Part shown: positions 1 through 8,610 of the stretch, piece by piece
Layout: the number at the start of each line of letters is the position of its first letter
How positions within the stretch are numbered: position 1 is the first letter of the stretch
Assembly: GCA_021775735.1 (NCBI GenBank)
Contig: JAJFHG010000057.1
Span: forward strand, 1 to 42,369
Source: Hyphomicrobiaceae bacterium
Lineage (GTDB): Bacteria > Pseudomonadota > Alphaproteobacteria > Rhizobiales > Hyphomicrobiaceae
DNA length: 42,369 nucleotides
Direction of reading: 5' to 3'
The notes under the pieces: model-generated
What the model saw: only the letters and a program-made list of their open reading frames with translations
What the model was told of the DNA's origin: nothing
Databases searched by the model: none
Program-made: the position numbers and the translations under genes

Positions 1-153
1 AGCAGTGAATCACAGAAATCCCCGTTACGCAAATTGCAAGAAAACTACCTGAAGGAACCTAAAAACTTGCAATAACGAATACTGGATCAAGCTCGTTATT
101 TAAACAAAATCAACACCTTGAGAATTCTTCACAGTCGACTAATAATTTCAAAT

Positions 154-189
154 AACAAAGGCCGGAACTTTTTTGCTCCGGCCTTTGTT
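154..189 (-). terminator. Rho-independent-like terminator of glnBA
   Basis: A perfect 13-bp inverted repeat (154-166 with 177-189, arm AACAAAGGCCGGA) encloses a 10-base loop just past the glnA stop codon. Read on the minus strand it is followed by a T-rich stretch (TTATTTG) rather than a clean T-run, so termination is likely but not certain. The 153 bases beyond it, to the window edge, show no gene. Confidence 0.75.
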
Positions 190-203
190 GCGTCCAGGGG
201 AGG

Positions 204-1613
204 TTAAACGCTGTAGTACATATCAAATTCCACCGGATGCGGTGTCATTTCATAGCGGAAGTTTTCTTCTTCTTTTAACTCAAGATAAGCTTCGATCTGC
301 TCTTCGGTGAAGACGCCACCTTTGAGCAAGAAGGCATTGTCTTCGCGCAAGCTGTCGATCGCCTGACGCAGTGAATGACACACGGTGGGGATGCCGGTGA
401 GTTCTTCAGGTGGCAGATCGTAGAGATCCTTGTCCATGGCGTCACCGGGATCAATCTTGTTCTGGATACCGTCAAGGCCAGCCATCAACATGGCAGAAAA
501 TGCCAGATACGGGTTGGCAGCAGGATCAGGGAAACGGGCTTCGACGCGCTTGGCGTTTGGTGAAGTGGCAAACGGGATGCGGATTGAGGCCGAGCGGTTG
601 GACGAAGAGTATGCCAGCAATACCGGAGCTTCATAACCTGGCACCAGACGCTTGTAAGAGTTGGTGGTCGGGTTGGTGAACGCATTGAGAGCTTGCGCAT
701 GTTTGATGATGCCACCGATGTAATAGAGGCAATCCTGAGACAGATCGGCATATTTATTGCCGGCAAACAAAGGTTTGCCGTCTTTCCAGATCGACTGGTT
801 ACAATGCATGCCGGTACCATTGTCGCCAAAGACTGGCTTGGGCATGAAGGTGGCGGTTTTGCCATAGGCGTGGGCAACGTTGTGGACCACGTATTTATAA
901 ATCTGCAGCTTGTCTGCCATCTCCGTCAATGAAGCGAATTTGATACCCAGTTCATGCTGGGCAGCACCGACTTCATGGTGATGTTTTTCAACTTCGACAC
1001 CCATGTCAGTCATGACGGACAGCATTTCGGAGCGAATGTCCTGACAACTGTCCACTGGATTAACCGGGAAATATCCACCTGTGGTGCGTGGGCGATGGCC
1101 CAAGTTGCCCATTTCATATTCAGTGCCGGTATTTGTCGGCAATTCCGAGCTGTCGAGCTTGAAGCCGGTGTCATAGGGGGAGGAGGTAAATCTTACATCA
1201 TCAAAGATGAAAAACTCGGCTTCGGGACCGAAGAAAACTTCATCTCCGATTTTTGTCTGTTTGAGATAGGCTTCAGCGTTCTTGGCAGTCATGCGCGGAT
1301 CGCGCGAATAGCCTTCACCGGTTGCCGGCTCCAGAATATCGCAGATAATCACCATGGTGGCTTGGGCATAAAACGGGTCGATCTGACAGGAATTGACATC
1401 GGGCATCAAAGTCATGTCGGATTCATTGATGGCTTTCCAGCCGTTTATGGACGAGCCATCAAACATCACTCCATCAGCAAACATGTCTTCATTAACAGTG
1501 CAGACATCCTGGGTCACATGATGCCATTTGCCACGGGGGTCGGTAAAACGAAGGTCAACAAACTTGATGTCGTTTTCCTTGATCATTTTGAGTACATTTT
1601 CTGCGCTAGACAT
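204..1613 (-). CDS. glnA: Glutamine synthetase, type I
   Basis: Cytoplasmic dodecameric enzyme making glutamine from glutamate, ammonia and ATP, the main ammonia-assimilating step. The 469-residue length is that of GSI-beta enzymes. Visible family motifs are [11 protein letters not shown] (about 129-139), the ATP-site stretch [12 protein letters not shown] (265-276), [17 protein letters not shown] (314-330) and the C-terminal-half motif [13 protein letters not shown] (359-371). Tyr398 in [11 protein letters not shown] matches the tyrosine adenylylated by GlnE in this subclass, so post-translational control by adenylylation is expected. It lies 57 bases downstream of glnB on the same strand, and both are probably transcribed from the sigma-54 promoter upstream of glnB. 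A hairpin follows the stop codon. Confidence 0.98.
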   Translation of the reverse strand: MSSAENVLKMIKENDIKFVDLRFTDPRGKWHHVTQDVCTVNEDMFADGVMFDGSSINGWKAINESDMTLMPDVNSCQIDPFYAQATMVIICDILEPATGEGYSRDPRMTAKNAEAYLKQTKIGDEVFFGPEAEFFIFDDVRFTSSPYDTGFKLDSSELPTNTGTEYEMGNLGHRPRTTGGYFPVNPVDSCQDIRSEMLSVMTDMGVEVEKHHHEVGAAQHELGIKFASLTEMADKLQIYKYVVHNVAHAYGKTATFMPKPVFGDNGTGMHCNQSIWKDGKPLFAGNKYADLSQDCLYYIGGIIKHAQALNAFTNPTTNSYKRLVPGYEAPVLLAYSSSNRSASIRIPFATSPNAKRVEARFPDPAANPYLAFSAMLMAGLDGIQNKIDPGDAMDKDLYDLPPEELTGIPTVCHSLRQAIDSLREDNAFLLKGGVFTEEQIEAYLELKEEENFRYEMTPHPVEFDMYYSV

Positions 1614-1670
1614 AATTTTCCTTAAATTCTTAAAAGCGGTTGCGATTTAATACGGGGGAAAGACAAGGGA

Positions 1671-2045
<375 letters not shown>

Positions 2046-2103
2046 TTAATCTGTTTTTTTAGCCATTTGAGATTGTTCTCGCACAGCTATATCTCTTTGC
2101 TTT

Positions 2104-2119
2104 AGCATAGGTCGTGCCA
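2104..2119 (-). promoter_or_regulatory. Sigma-54 (-24/-12) promoter of glnBA
   Basis: The minus strand reads TGGCACGACCTATGCT from 2119 down to 2104. It matches the sigma-54 consensus TGGCACG-N4-TTGCW at every -24 position, keeps the essential GG and GC dinucleotides at the correct spacing, and differs only at the first base of the -12 element. The predicted start near 2093 leaves a leader of about 84 bases before glnB. Activation by NtrC under nitrogen limitation is inferred; no convincing NtrC dyad was found further upstream. Confidence 0.8.
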
Positions 2120-2261
2120 ACTTGGGATGTTTTCGATTAGTTGTTAAAAAACAACGGGTTGAATTATCAGGGAAGTTTTTGATTATTGGGCCTCGGGAAA
2201 ATTTGCACAGGTTTTCATCATCGTGGCTATAAAACGTGCAGAAAAAAGAGGGGTTTTGTAA

Positions 2262-3407
2262 ATGGATCATCCCAGTTTTACTCTTGGTATTGAAGAAGAA
2301 TACCTGTTGGTGGATAAAACCAGTCGCGACCTGGTGCCCGAGGCGCCTCAGGCCCTGATGGCAGCGTGCGAGAAGACACTTCAAGGCCAGGTGAGCCCCG
2401 AATTTTTGCGATGCCAGATAGAAGTGGCAACGCGGGTGTGTAACACCATAGGCGAAGCGCGTGCAGATCTGGGATATTTGCGCACAACCATTGCCGAGTT
2501 GGCCAATGCACACGGGCTTGCCCCGATTGCAGCCTCCACCCATCCTTTCGCCAAATGGGCGGACCAGCATCATACCGATAAAGAACGCTATAACATTCTG
2601 GCACGCGATCTTCAGGTGGTGGTCAGGCGCATGCTGATTTGCGGTATGCATGTGCATGTGGCGATTGAAGATGAGGCTACACGCATTGATATATTCAATC
2701 AGGTAACCTATTTCCTGCCCCATCTTCTGGCTTTGACCACGTCGTCACCCTTCTGGCAGGGGACTGATACCGGACTTAATTCCTATCGGTTGATTGTCTT
2801 TGATGCCCTGCCGCGCACCGGATTGCCGCCAGAATTTTCCAGCTTTGCCGAATATGAACGCAGCACCAATATGTTGATGCAGACAGGTGCGATTGAAGAC
2901 CGTTCCAAACTGTGGTGGGATTTGCGCCCAAGCACGCGCTACCCAACACTGGAAATGCGTATCTGCGATGTGTGCACCCGCATGGACGATGCCATAGCGG
3001 TTGCCAGTCTCTATGTCTGCCTGTGCCGCATGCTCTACCGATTGCGGCGCAACAACCAGCGCTGGCGTGACTATTCAAGGTTTTTGATCAATGAAAACCG
3101 CTGGCGCGCCCAGCGTTATGGTGTCGCCCAGGGCTTTATTGATTTCGGCCAGGGCAAGGTGGTTGATTACGCAACGCTGCTGGAGGAGTTGTTGGATTTG
3201 GTGCGCGAAGATGCGGAGTTCTTTGGTTGTGAAAGCGAGATAGAACATTGCCGCACCATCTTAAAGCGCGGCACCAGTGCAGATAACCAGAGATTGCGTT
3301 ATAATGAAGCCATCAAGCAAGGCGCAAGTACAGATGATGCCTTGTGTGAAGTTGTTGACGGGTTGGTTGTGGCTACTGTCGCAGATTGCGGGGCTCTCGA
3401 CTGTTAA
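2262..3407 (+). CDS. Carboxylate-amine ligase, YbdK/GCS2 family
   Basis: A 381-residue member of glutamate-cysteine ligase family 2 (GCS2), the ATP-grasp-like relatives of gamma-glutamylcysteine synthetase represented by E. coli YbdK. Visible motifs are GIEEEYLLVD (9-18), QIEVAT (52-57), CGMHVHV (127-133), WWDLRPS (218-224) and TLEMRICD (229-236), which carry the acidic and histidine residues expected to bind metal and ATP. YbdK itself has weak gamma-glutamyl-cysteine ligase activity and its physiological substrate is not settled, so a glutathione role should not be assumed. The ATG is preceded by an AAAGAGGGG ribosome binding site. The gene is divergent from glnB and shares its upstream region. 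Confidence 0.9.
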   Translation: MDHPSFTLGIEEEYLLVDKTSRDLVPEAPQALMAACEKTLQGQVSPEFLRCQIEVATRVCNTIGEARADLGYLRTTIAELANAHGLAPIAASTHPFAKWADQHHTDKERYNILARDLQVVVRRMLICGMHVHVAIEDEATRIDIFNQVTYFLPHLLALTTSSPFWQGTDTGLNSYRLIVFDALPRTGLPPEFSSFAEYERSTNMLMQTGAIEDRSKLWWDLRPSTRYPTLEMRICDVCTRMDDAIAVASLYVCLCRMLYRLRRNNQRWRDYSRFLINENRWRAQRYGVAQGFIDFGQGKVVDYATLLEELLDLVREDAEFFGCESEIEHCRTILKRGTSADNQRLRYNEAIKQGASTDDALCEVVDGLVVATVADCGALDC

Positions 3408-3426
3408 TTCAGAATTTTGGTTCGCG

Positions 3427-3556
3427 CTCTCACCCCTCATCCGACGCCTTCGGCGCCACCTTCTCCCACAAGGGGAGAAGGAAGGGTTTTATGATTACTT
3501 CCCTTCTCCCCTTGCGGGAGAAGGTGGCAGCGCAGCTGACGGATGAGGGGTGAGAG
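3427..3556. repeat. Large palindromic intergenic repeat, RIME-like
   Basis: A 130-bp element with perfect 17-bp outer arms: 3427-3443 CTCTCACCCCTCATCCG and its reverse complement at 3540-3556. An inner, nearly complementary pair runs from about 3457 (CCACCTTCTCCCACAAGG) to 3529 (CCTTGCGGGAGAAGGTGG). The centre around 3485-3500 is AT-rich. It lies between two plus-strand genes and would fold into a long stem in RNA or a cruciform in DNA. The outer sequence resembles palindromic intergenic elements that are common in Rhizobiales genomes. Short reading frames across it are not genes. Confidence 0.9.
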
Positions 3557-3624
3557 CCTTGCCAACCGCATAAAGAGCGCATATTAAATTTCAGTGGGGC
3601 ATTTAATCCAGGAGCGGTTTTTAC

Positions 3625-4791
3625 GTGAGCAATCTCAATCATTTATTTTCAGGTCTCGGCACCACAGTGTTCACCGTCATGTCCGAGCTCGCAGCCAAAC
3701 ACGATGCGATAAATCTGGGGCAGGGGTTTCCTGATGTTGATGGACCTGAAGCGGTGCGGCGGCATGCAGCCGGGTTGTTGCTGGACGGCCCTAATCAATA
3801 TGCGGCGATGACCGGTATGCCTGAATTGCGCAAGGCGGTGGCAGCGGATAATCTGCGCCATTATGGGCTGGATATTGACTGGCAATCGGAAGTTTTGGTG
3901 ACGTCAGGGGCGACTGAAGCTTTGACCGTGTGCCTGATGGGTATGCTTAATCCCGGCGATGAAGTGGTGATGATTGAGCCGTTTTATGATTGTTACCTGC
4001 CGTTGGTTGAGCGTGCCGGAGCCGTGGCCAAAATTGTTTCCTTGATGCCACCGGAGTGGGAGCTGCCTGAGGCGCAGTTGCGGGCGGCGTTCTCGAATAA
4101 GACCAAGCTGGTATTACTCAATTCGCCAATGAACCCGACAGGCAAGGTTTTCACCCGTCCAGAGTTGGAGTTGATTGCCGGGTTGATTGAGGAATTTGAT
4201 GCTTACGCCATTTGCGATGAAGTCTATGAACATCTGATTTTTGACGATCATAAACACATTCCCCTGATGACGTTACCGGGTATGCGCGAGCGTTGTCTGC
4301 GCATTGGCTCGGCGGGTAAGACTTTTTCCTTAACCGGTTGGAAAGTCGGATATATCAGTGGTTCATCATCGTTGCTTTCGACCATTGCCAAGGCGCACCA
4401 GTATGTTATTTTTTGCACCCCGCCAGCCTTGCAGCATGCCATTGCTTACGGTCTGGAAAATTGCGGCGAGTTTTACAAAACCCTTGCAGCCGAGTTGCAG
4501 GGTAAACGCGACTTTCTCAAAAGCACCTTGGAAGGTCTTGGCCTTAAGGTTTTGCCGGTGGATGGCACTTATTTCCTGACAGCCGATATCACCCCGTTTG
4601 GCTTTGAGGGAACGGACTATGATTTTTGTAAATTCATAACGGAAAAAGCGCGGGTCGGCGCTATTCCCACAAGCGTCTTTTATCATCCTGAAACACCCAA
4701 TGTGCCACATAATCTGGTGCGCTTTTGCTTTTGCAAGCGCGATGAAGTGCTGAGCGAAGCAGCGCAGCGTCTGCAACAACATTTGCGTTGA
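3625..4791 (+). CDS. PLP-dependent aminotransferase, class I/II
   Basis: A 388-residue fold-type I aminotransferase. The Schiff-base lysine is Lys232 in SAGKTFSLTGWKVGY. Other family motifs are SGATEAL (94-100), NSPMNPTGKV (166-175) with the PLP-contacting asparagine, and DEVYEHL (198-204) with the aspartate and tyrosine that hold the cofactor. Overall it resembles the methionine/kynurenine-oxoglutarate aminotransferase group (YbdL, KAT-like), but the substrate cannot be fixed from sequence. The GTG start at 3625 has GGAGC about ten bases upstream. Only four bases separate its stop from nnrED, so the two are probably co-transcribed. Confidence 0.92.
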   Translation: MSNLNHLFSGLGTTVFTVMSELAAKHDAINLGQGFPDVDGPEAVRRHAAGLLLDGPNQYAAMTGMPELRKAVAADNLRHYGLDIDWQSEVLVTSGATEALTVCLMGMLNPGDEVVMIEPFYDCYLPLVERAGAVAKIVSLMPPEWELPEAQLRAAFSNKTKLVLLNSPMNPTGKVFTRPELELIAGLIEEFDAYAICDEVYEHLIFDDHKHIPLMTLPGMRERCLRIGSAGKTFSLTGWKVGYISGSSSLLSTIAKAHQYVIFCTPPALQHAIAYGLENCGEFYKTLAAELQGKRDFLKSTLEGLGLKVLPVDGTYFLTADITPFGFEGTDYDFCKFITEKARVGAIPTSVFYHPETPNVPHNLVRFCFCKRDEVLSEAAQRLQQHLR

Positions 4792-4795
4792 TCAC

Positions 4796-6274
4796 ATGCA
4801 CGAACTTTTGACCACCGATGACATGTATGAAGCCGACCGGCTGGCGATAAAAGGCGGCATTGCCGGCATTGAACTGATGGAAAATGCCGGTCGGGCCATT
4901 GCGGAGCATATCTTCGAAAACTACGATCAAGGCCCGGTGTCGGTCTTGTGTGGACCGGGCAATAATGGTGGCGATGGTTTTGTCGTGGCGCGGCTGCTGA
5001 AAAAAGAGGGGTGGCCGGTCACTTTATCTCTGCTGGGGACGGTTTCAGCACTGAAGGGTGATGCCGCTGCCATGGCGCACCTATGGGAAGGAAGCATCGA
5101 ACCACTTGACCAAAACAGCGGCGCGGGAGCGCACCTGATTGTAGATGCAATCTTTGGTGCCGGGCTTGGACGCGCTATTGAAGGTGAATTAGCAATCCTG
5201 ATAAAAAAAACCAATGACGGCAATGTGCCGGTGGTTGCTGTTGATATTCCAAGTGGTGTCGACGGGTCAAGCGGTGGTGTCCTCGGAGTGGCCTTTGAGG
5301 CGATGCGCACTGTAACGTTCTGTCGTAAAAAAACCGGTCATGTGCTGATGCCGGGCAGGGGACTGTGTGGCAAGGTTTCCGTCGTCGATATCGGTATTTC
5401 AAACGAGATCGTTGCCGGGCTGAATGTGACGCAATTTGAAAACACACAAGATTTATGGCATCGGTTTTTTCCGCGTCCGGGACATGAAAGCCATAAATAC
5501 AGTCGCGGGGCGACTGTTGTTGTCTCTGGTCCCGCCGCAATGACAGGTGCTGCACGATTGGCGGCGCGTGCAGCACTGCGGGCAGGCAGTGGCGTTGTAA
5601 CTGTTGCCTCTCCTCCTTCGGCTGTTATGGTCAACGCCTGCCAGTTGACAGCCATCATGGTCGAAGGCTTCAGGGACGCGGCTGCCTTGCATGGTCTGCT
5701 GAAAGATGATGGGCGTATTCGGGCAACAGTGATAGGGCCGGGGGCAGGGGCTGGAAATACTACGCGCAACAACGTTCGTGCTGTGCTGGATACAGGTGTT
5801 TCAACGGTTCTTGATGCTGATGCTCTAACCAGTTTTGAGCAGCGCCCGGAAGCCCTGTTTGAAGCCATTGCTGATAAACGCGAAAGAGATGTTGTGATGA
5901 CGCCTCACGCCGGTGAATTCAAACGCCTGTTTGGAGACAGCGCCAACCTGCCGGGATCCAGGCTGGAACATGCAAGGCATGCAGCACAGTTGTGTGGTGC
6001 CGTTGTTGTCTACAAAGGTGTTGATACTGTTATTGCCGCCCCGGACGGTATGGCCGCCATCAACACCAATGCGCCGCCGTCGCTTGCCACTGCCGGTTCG
6101 GGTGATGTTTTGGCGGGGATTGTCGCCGGGTTGATGGCACAAAGGATGCCGGCGTTTTATGCTGCGTGTGCCGGTGTGTGGATGCATGGGCAGGCGGCGA
6201 GGCTTTTTGGTTTGGGACTGATTGCCGAGGATATTCCGGAAATGCTGCCACAGGTGTTGCAACAGATCGAATAA
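4796..6274 (+). CDS. nnr: Bifunctional NAD(P)HX epimerase / ADP-dependent NAD(P)HX dehydratase
   Basis: Repairs hydrated NAD(P)H: the N-terminal half interconverts the S and R epimers and the C-terminal half dehydrates S-NAD(P)HX using ADP. The 492-residue length fits the fused form (YjeF type). The epimerase domain (about 1-215) shows CGPGNNGGDGFVVARLL (52-68), DAIFGAGLGR (117-126) and VAVDIPSGVDG (147-157). The dehydratase domain (about 225-492) shows MTPHAGEF (368-375) and the glycine-rich ATAGSGDVLAG (431-441), a ribokinase-like catalytic motif. It begins four bases after the aminotransferase stop codon. Confidence 0.96.
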   Translation: MHELLTTDDMYEADRLAIKGGIAGIELMENAGRAIAEHIFENYDQGPVSVLCGPGNNGGDGFVVARLLKKEGWPVTLSLLGTVSALKGDAAAMAHLWEGSIEPLDQNSGAGAHLIVDAIFGAGLGRAIEGELAILIKKTNDGNVPVVAVDIPSGVDGSSGGVLGVAFEAMRTVTFCRKKTGHVLMPGRGLCGKVSVVDIGISNEIVAGLNVTQFENTQDLWHRFFPRPGHESHKYSRGATVVVSGPAAMTGAARLAARAALRAGSGVVTVASPPSAVMVNACQLTAIMVEGFRDAAALHGLLKDDGRIRATVIGPGAGAGNTTRNNVRAVLDTGVSTVLDADALTSFEQRPEALFEAIADKRERDVVMTPHAGEFKRLFGDSANLPGSRLEHARHAAQLCGAVVVYKGVDTVIAAPDGMAAINTNAPPSLATAGSGDVLAGIVAGLMAQRMPAFYAACAGVWMHGQAARLFGLGLIAEDIPEMLPQVLQQIE

Positions 6275-6359
6275 ACGTGGTTTGAGAAGAATTTTTGAGT
6301 TATATCTGCCGAACAATGTCTCAAATTAACTTTTGTTGACTATTTGGCAAAAAAATACC

Positions 6360-6380
6360 ACCGCAGGGCTGGCGGTTTTG
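6360..6380 (+). terminator. Weak hairpin plus T-tract after nnr
   Basis: ACCGC (6360-6364) pairs with GCGGT (6372-6376) around a seven-base loop, followed by TTTT. The stem is only five base pairs, so this is a tentative terminator for the aminotransferase-nnr unit. A TATAGA element at 6394-6399 could be the -10 of the following tRNA gene, but no good -35 was seen. Confidence 0.35.
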
Positions 6381-6438
6381 TGAATGTGCATGCTATAGAA
6401 GCGCCGCGCCAGACAGGGATTGGTTTTCCTGTTAAACT

Positions 6439-6523
6439 GCGGGCGTGGTGAAATTGGTAGACACGCTAGATTTAGGTTCTAGTGTCGCAAGACGTGGGGG
6501 TTCAAGTCCCTCCGCCCGCACCA
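6439..6523 (+). tRNA. tRNA-Leu (anticodon UAG)
   Basis: The acceptor stem GCGGGCG (6439-6445) pairs with CGCCCGC (6513-6519), followed by discriminator A and an encoded CCA (6521-6523). The anticodon arm CTAGA-TTTAGGT-TCTAG gives anticodon TAG, reading CUA and related leucine codons. The long variable arm (GTGTCGCAAGACGT) is that of a class II tRNA such as tRNA-Leu, and the T-arm contains GGTTCAAGTCC. It stands alone between nnr and tig. Confidence 0.97.
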
Positions 6524-6628
6524 TGGTAAACGAGGATCTCGCCAGACCTGTCGTCTGACCGGGATCGAATTGATTAAAACTATGCGCTTTGGTTATTCTT
6601 GAAGCGCTGTTGATGGATGCATATTGAC

Positions 6629-8089
6629 ATGCAAGTTACTGAAAAAGCCGCTGAAGGTCTGAAACGCGAACTGGAAATTGTAATCCCGGCGTCCGAGCTT
6701 GAAACAAGCCTGACTGCGCGGTTGGAGCAAATGAAATCTCAGGCCCGGATAAATGGCTTCCGCCCTGGCAAGGTGCCGGTTGCGCATTTGCGCAAAACCT
6801 ATGGCCAGCAGGCGATGACTGAAGTTATCCAGGAAGCGGTGACGCAAGGCGCGCAAAAAGCGATTGAAGAACGCAAGGAAAATCCGGCCTATCAGCCCGA
6901 TATCGGTTTTGGTGATGATGAGAACGCCTTGAGTGATGTTGTTGATGGCAAGGCAGATTTGACCTTTCTGGTTAGTTTTGAAATTGTTCCGACATTCGAG
7001 ATATTTGATTTTTCCAAAGCCAAGCTCGAGCGCCCGGTCGCTGAAGTCGGGGCAAAGGAAATTGACGAAGCACTTAATCGCATGGTTGTGCAGCAAAAGG
7101 ATTTTGAGCCACGTGAAGGCGACAGTCCGGCACAAAGCGGTGACAGGGTGCAGATTGACTTTGTCGGCAAAGTCGATGGGGAGGCCTTTGATGGTGGTGC
7201 TGCCGAAGATGCCTATCTGGAAATAGGCTCCAATTCCTATATTCCCGGTTTTGAAGAACAGTTGATTGGTGCCAAGCCGGGCGATGGAGTTAAAGTCAAG
7301 GTGACGTTTCCTGGAGAATATGGCGTTGAGGCTCTCAGTGGCAAAGATGCTGTGTTTGATGTTGAGGTCAAGGAAGTAGCCAAGCCTAAGGATATTCCCG
7401 TTGATGATGAATTTGCAAAGCGTCTGGGTCTGGAAGACCTCGACAAGCTGAAAGAAGCGGTTGGCGAGCAGATCAAAAATGAATACACCAATTTTTCCGA
7501 TGCGCGGGTAAAACGCGAGTTGCTCGATATTCTGGACGAAGAACATACGTTTGAGGTGCCGGAAAAACTGGTTGAGCAGGAATTTTCTTCGATCTGGCAG
7601 CAGGTTCTCGGCGATCTGGAAAAAGCCAAACGCACTTTTGAAGATGAAGATACGACGGAAGATGAAGCCAAGGCTGAATACCGGGTTATCGCTGAGCGCC
7701 GGGTAAGGCTGGGTCTGGTTTTATCGCAAGTTGGCAAAGCCGGTGATATTCAAATCAGCGATGATGAAGTCAATCAGGCTTTGATGGAGCGTGCCCGCGA
7801 ATTTCCCGGGCAGGAAAAAGAAGTCTTTGAATATTATACCAAACAGGCTGGTGCCATTAATGAAATCCGGGCACCGATCTATGAACAAAAAGTCGTCAAT
7901 TACATCATCGAATTGGCAGAAGTTACCGAAAAGAAGGTGTCTGCAGAAGAGTTGATGCGCGATCCTGACGAAGATGAAGCAAAAGACGACAAGAAAAAAC
8001 CGACGGCAAAGAAAAAGCCTGCTGTAAAAAAGGCAGCGCCTAAAAAAGTTCCGGCGAAAAAAGAGGCGGCGAAAAAGAAAGACGACTGA
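6629..8089 (+). CDS. tig: Trigger factor (ribosome-associated chaperone and prolyl isomerase)
   Basis: Binds the ribosome exit site and nascent chains. The order is an N-terminal ribosome-binding domain, with the signature region FRPGKVPVAHLRK, an FKBP-type isomerase domain containing GDRVQIDFVGKVDGEAFDGG, and an alpha-helical chaperone domain. I place the start at 6629 because MQVTEKAAEGLKR matches the usual N-terminus; an in-frame ATG at 6617 would add four residues. Neither has a strong ribosome binding site. From that start the protein is 486 residues. The last 30-odd residues are a lysine/alanine/proline tail with repeated KKP and KKA units, longer than in E. coli. A strong hairpin terminator follows. 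Confidence 0.97.
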   Translation: MQVTEKAAEGLKRELEIVIPASELETSLTARLEQMKSQARINGFRPGKVPVAHLRKTYGQQAMTEVIQEAVTQGAQKAIEERKENPAYQPDIGFGDDENALSDVVDGKADLTFLVSFEIVPTFEIFDFSKAKLERPVAEVGAKEIDEALNRMVVQQKDFEPREGDSPAQSGDRVQIDFVGKVDGEAFDGGAAEDAYLEIGSNSYIPGFEEQLIGAKPGDGVKVKVTFPGEYGVEALSGKDAVFDVEVKEVAKPKDIPVDDEFAKRLGLEDLDKLKEAVGEQIKNEYTNFSDARVKRELLDILDEEHTFEVPEKLVEQEFSSIWQQVLGDLEKAKRTFEDEDTTEDEAKAEYRVIAERRVRLGLVLSQVGKAGDIQISDDEVNQALMERAREFPGQEKEVFEYYTKQAGAINEIRAPIYEQKVVNYIIELAEVTEKKVSAEELMRDPDEDEAKDDKKKPTAKKKPAVKKAAPKKVPAKKEAAKKKDD

Positions 8090-8110
8090 TCGCTGCAAGA
8101 TCGAAGAATA

Positions 8111-8148
8111 AAACCACCTCAATCCAATCGGTTGAGGTGGTTTTTTTT
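8111..8148. terminator. Bidirectional Rho-independent terminator (tig / DUF1127 gene)
   Basis: AAACCACCTCAA (8111-8122) pairs with TTGAGGTGGTTT (8132-8143) around a nine-base loop and runs into eight T residues on the plus strand. The A-run on the left provides a T-run for minus-strand transcription, so it can end both convergent genes. Confidence 0.92.
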
Positions 8149-8150
8149 GC

Positions 8151-8438
8151 CTATTCCTGCCGGGCCCAATCGCGGGCAATTATTGCAGCATTGTCTTTCA
8201 GGGGCAATTTGCCCGCTTCTTCCACCAGATACCGGGTAAGGCCCATGTCCTCAAGCATTTGATCATTGTAATCAAGCAGGGCTATGAACCGTTTTCTGCG
8301 TTTGTAGTTATTTTTCAATTGGATGAGAGTGTTAACAAGGGTTCCAGGAAAGGTGATGAACCTGGAAAATATTGCAGGTTTTGTCGTCGCGCCGGAAGGC
8401 ACATTCAGATCGTTACAAGTTGTGCAGGACATGGTCAT
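8151..8438 (-). CDS. Small DUF1127 protein
   Basis: A 95-residue protein with the DUF1127 motif in its second half: an arginine-rich entry (NNYKRRKRFIALLDYNDQ) followed by MLEDMGLTRYLVEEA. DUF1127 proteins are small, abundant in alphaproteobacteria, and at least some bind RNA and influence phosphate, carbon or stress responses; the role of this copy is unknown. A second ATG lies two codons in, and AGGAGAA upstream is a good ribosome binding site. It is convergent with tig and divergent from a LysR gene, which suggests regulation by that LysR protein. The N-terminal 40 residues before the motif are longer than in minimal family members. Confidence 0.85.
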   Translation of the reverse strand: MTMSCTTCNDLNVPSGATTKPAIFSRFITFPGTLVNTLIQLKNNYKRRKRFIALLDYNDQMLEDMGLTRYLVEEAGKLPLKDNAAIIARDWARQE

Positions 8439-8547
8439 GGTACAGTTCTCCTGTGCACAGAAATGGTAGTTTTCTGCGTTGTTTTTGAGTTAATTAATAA
8501 TACTGCGAGGTTTTGCTTCGCTGTTGGTGACAATGTGGGTTTTTTCT

Positions 8548-8557
8548 ATTGATCAAT
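8548..8557. promoter_or_regulatory. Candidate LysR operator (palindrome)
   Basis: ATTGATCAAT is a perfect palindrome in the roughly 170-base region between the divergent DUF1127 and LysR genes, close to the LysR start. LysR proteins bind short dyads of the T-N11-A type in such positions. The assignment rests on position and symmetry only. Confidence 0.3.
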
Positions 8558-8610
8558 CAAACGAATTAGTTTTATGTTTGAGGTCAATTTAATTGAACTG
8601 TAGGTGTCAT

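Noticed and set aside
954-1625. 223-codon open frame opposite glnA
   Set aside because: It lies entirely antisense to the glutamine synthetase gene, has no family motifs, and is explained by the codon bias of glnA.
2046-2723. 225-codon minus-strand frame across the start of the YbdK-type gene and the glnB promoter
   Set aside because: It covers the sigma-54 promoter and is antisense to a well-supported gene; its protein is low-complexity and His/Cys/Gln-rich with no family pattern.
6593-7546. 317-codon frame antisense to tig
   Set aside because: Antisense shadow of trigger factor; phenylalanine-rich with no recognisable domain and no ribosome binding site of note.
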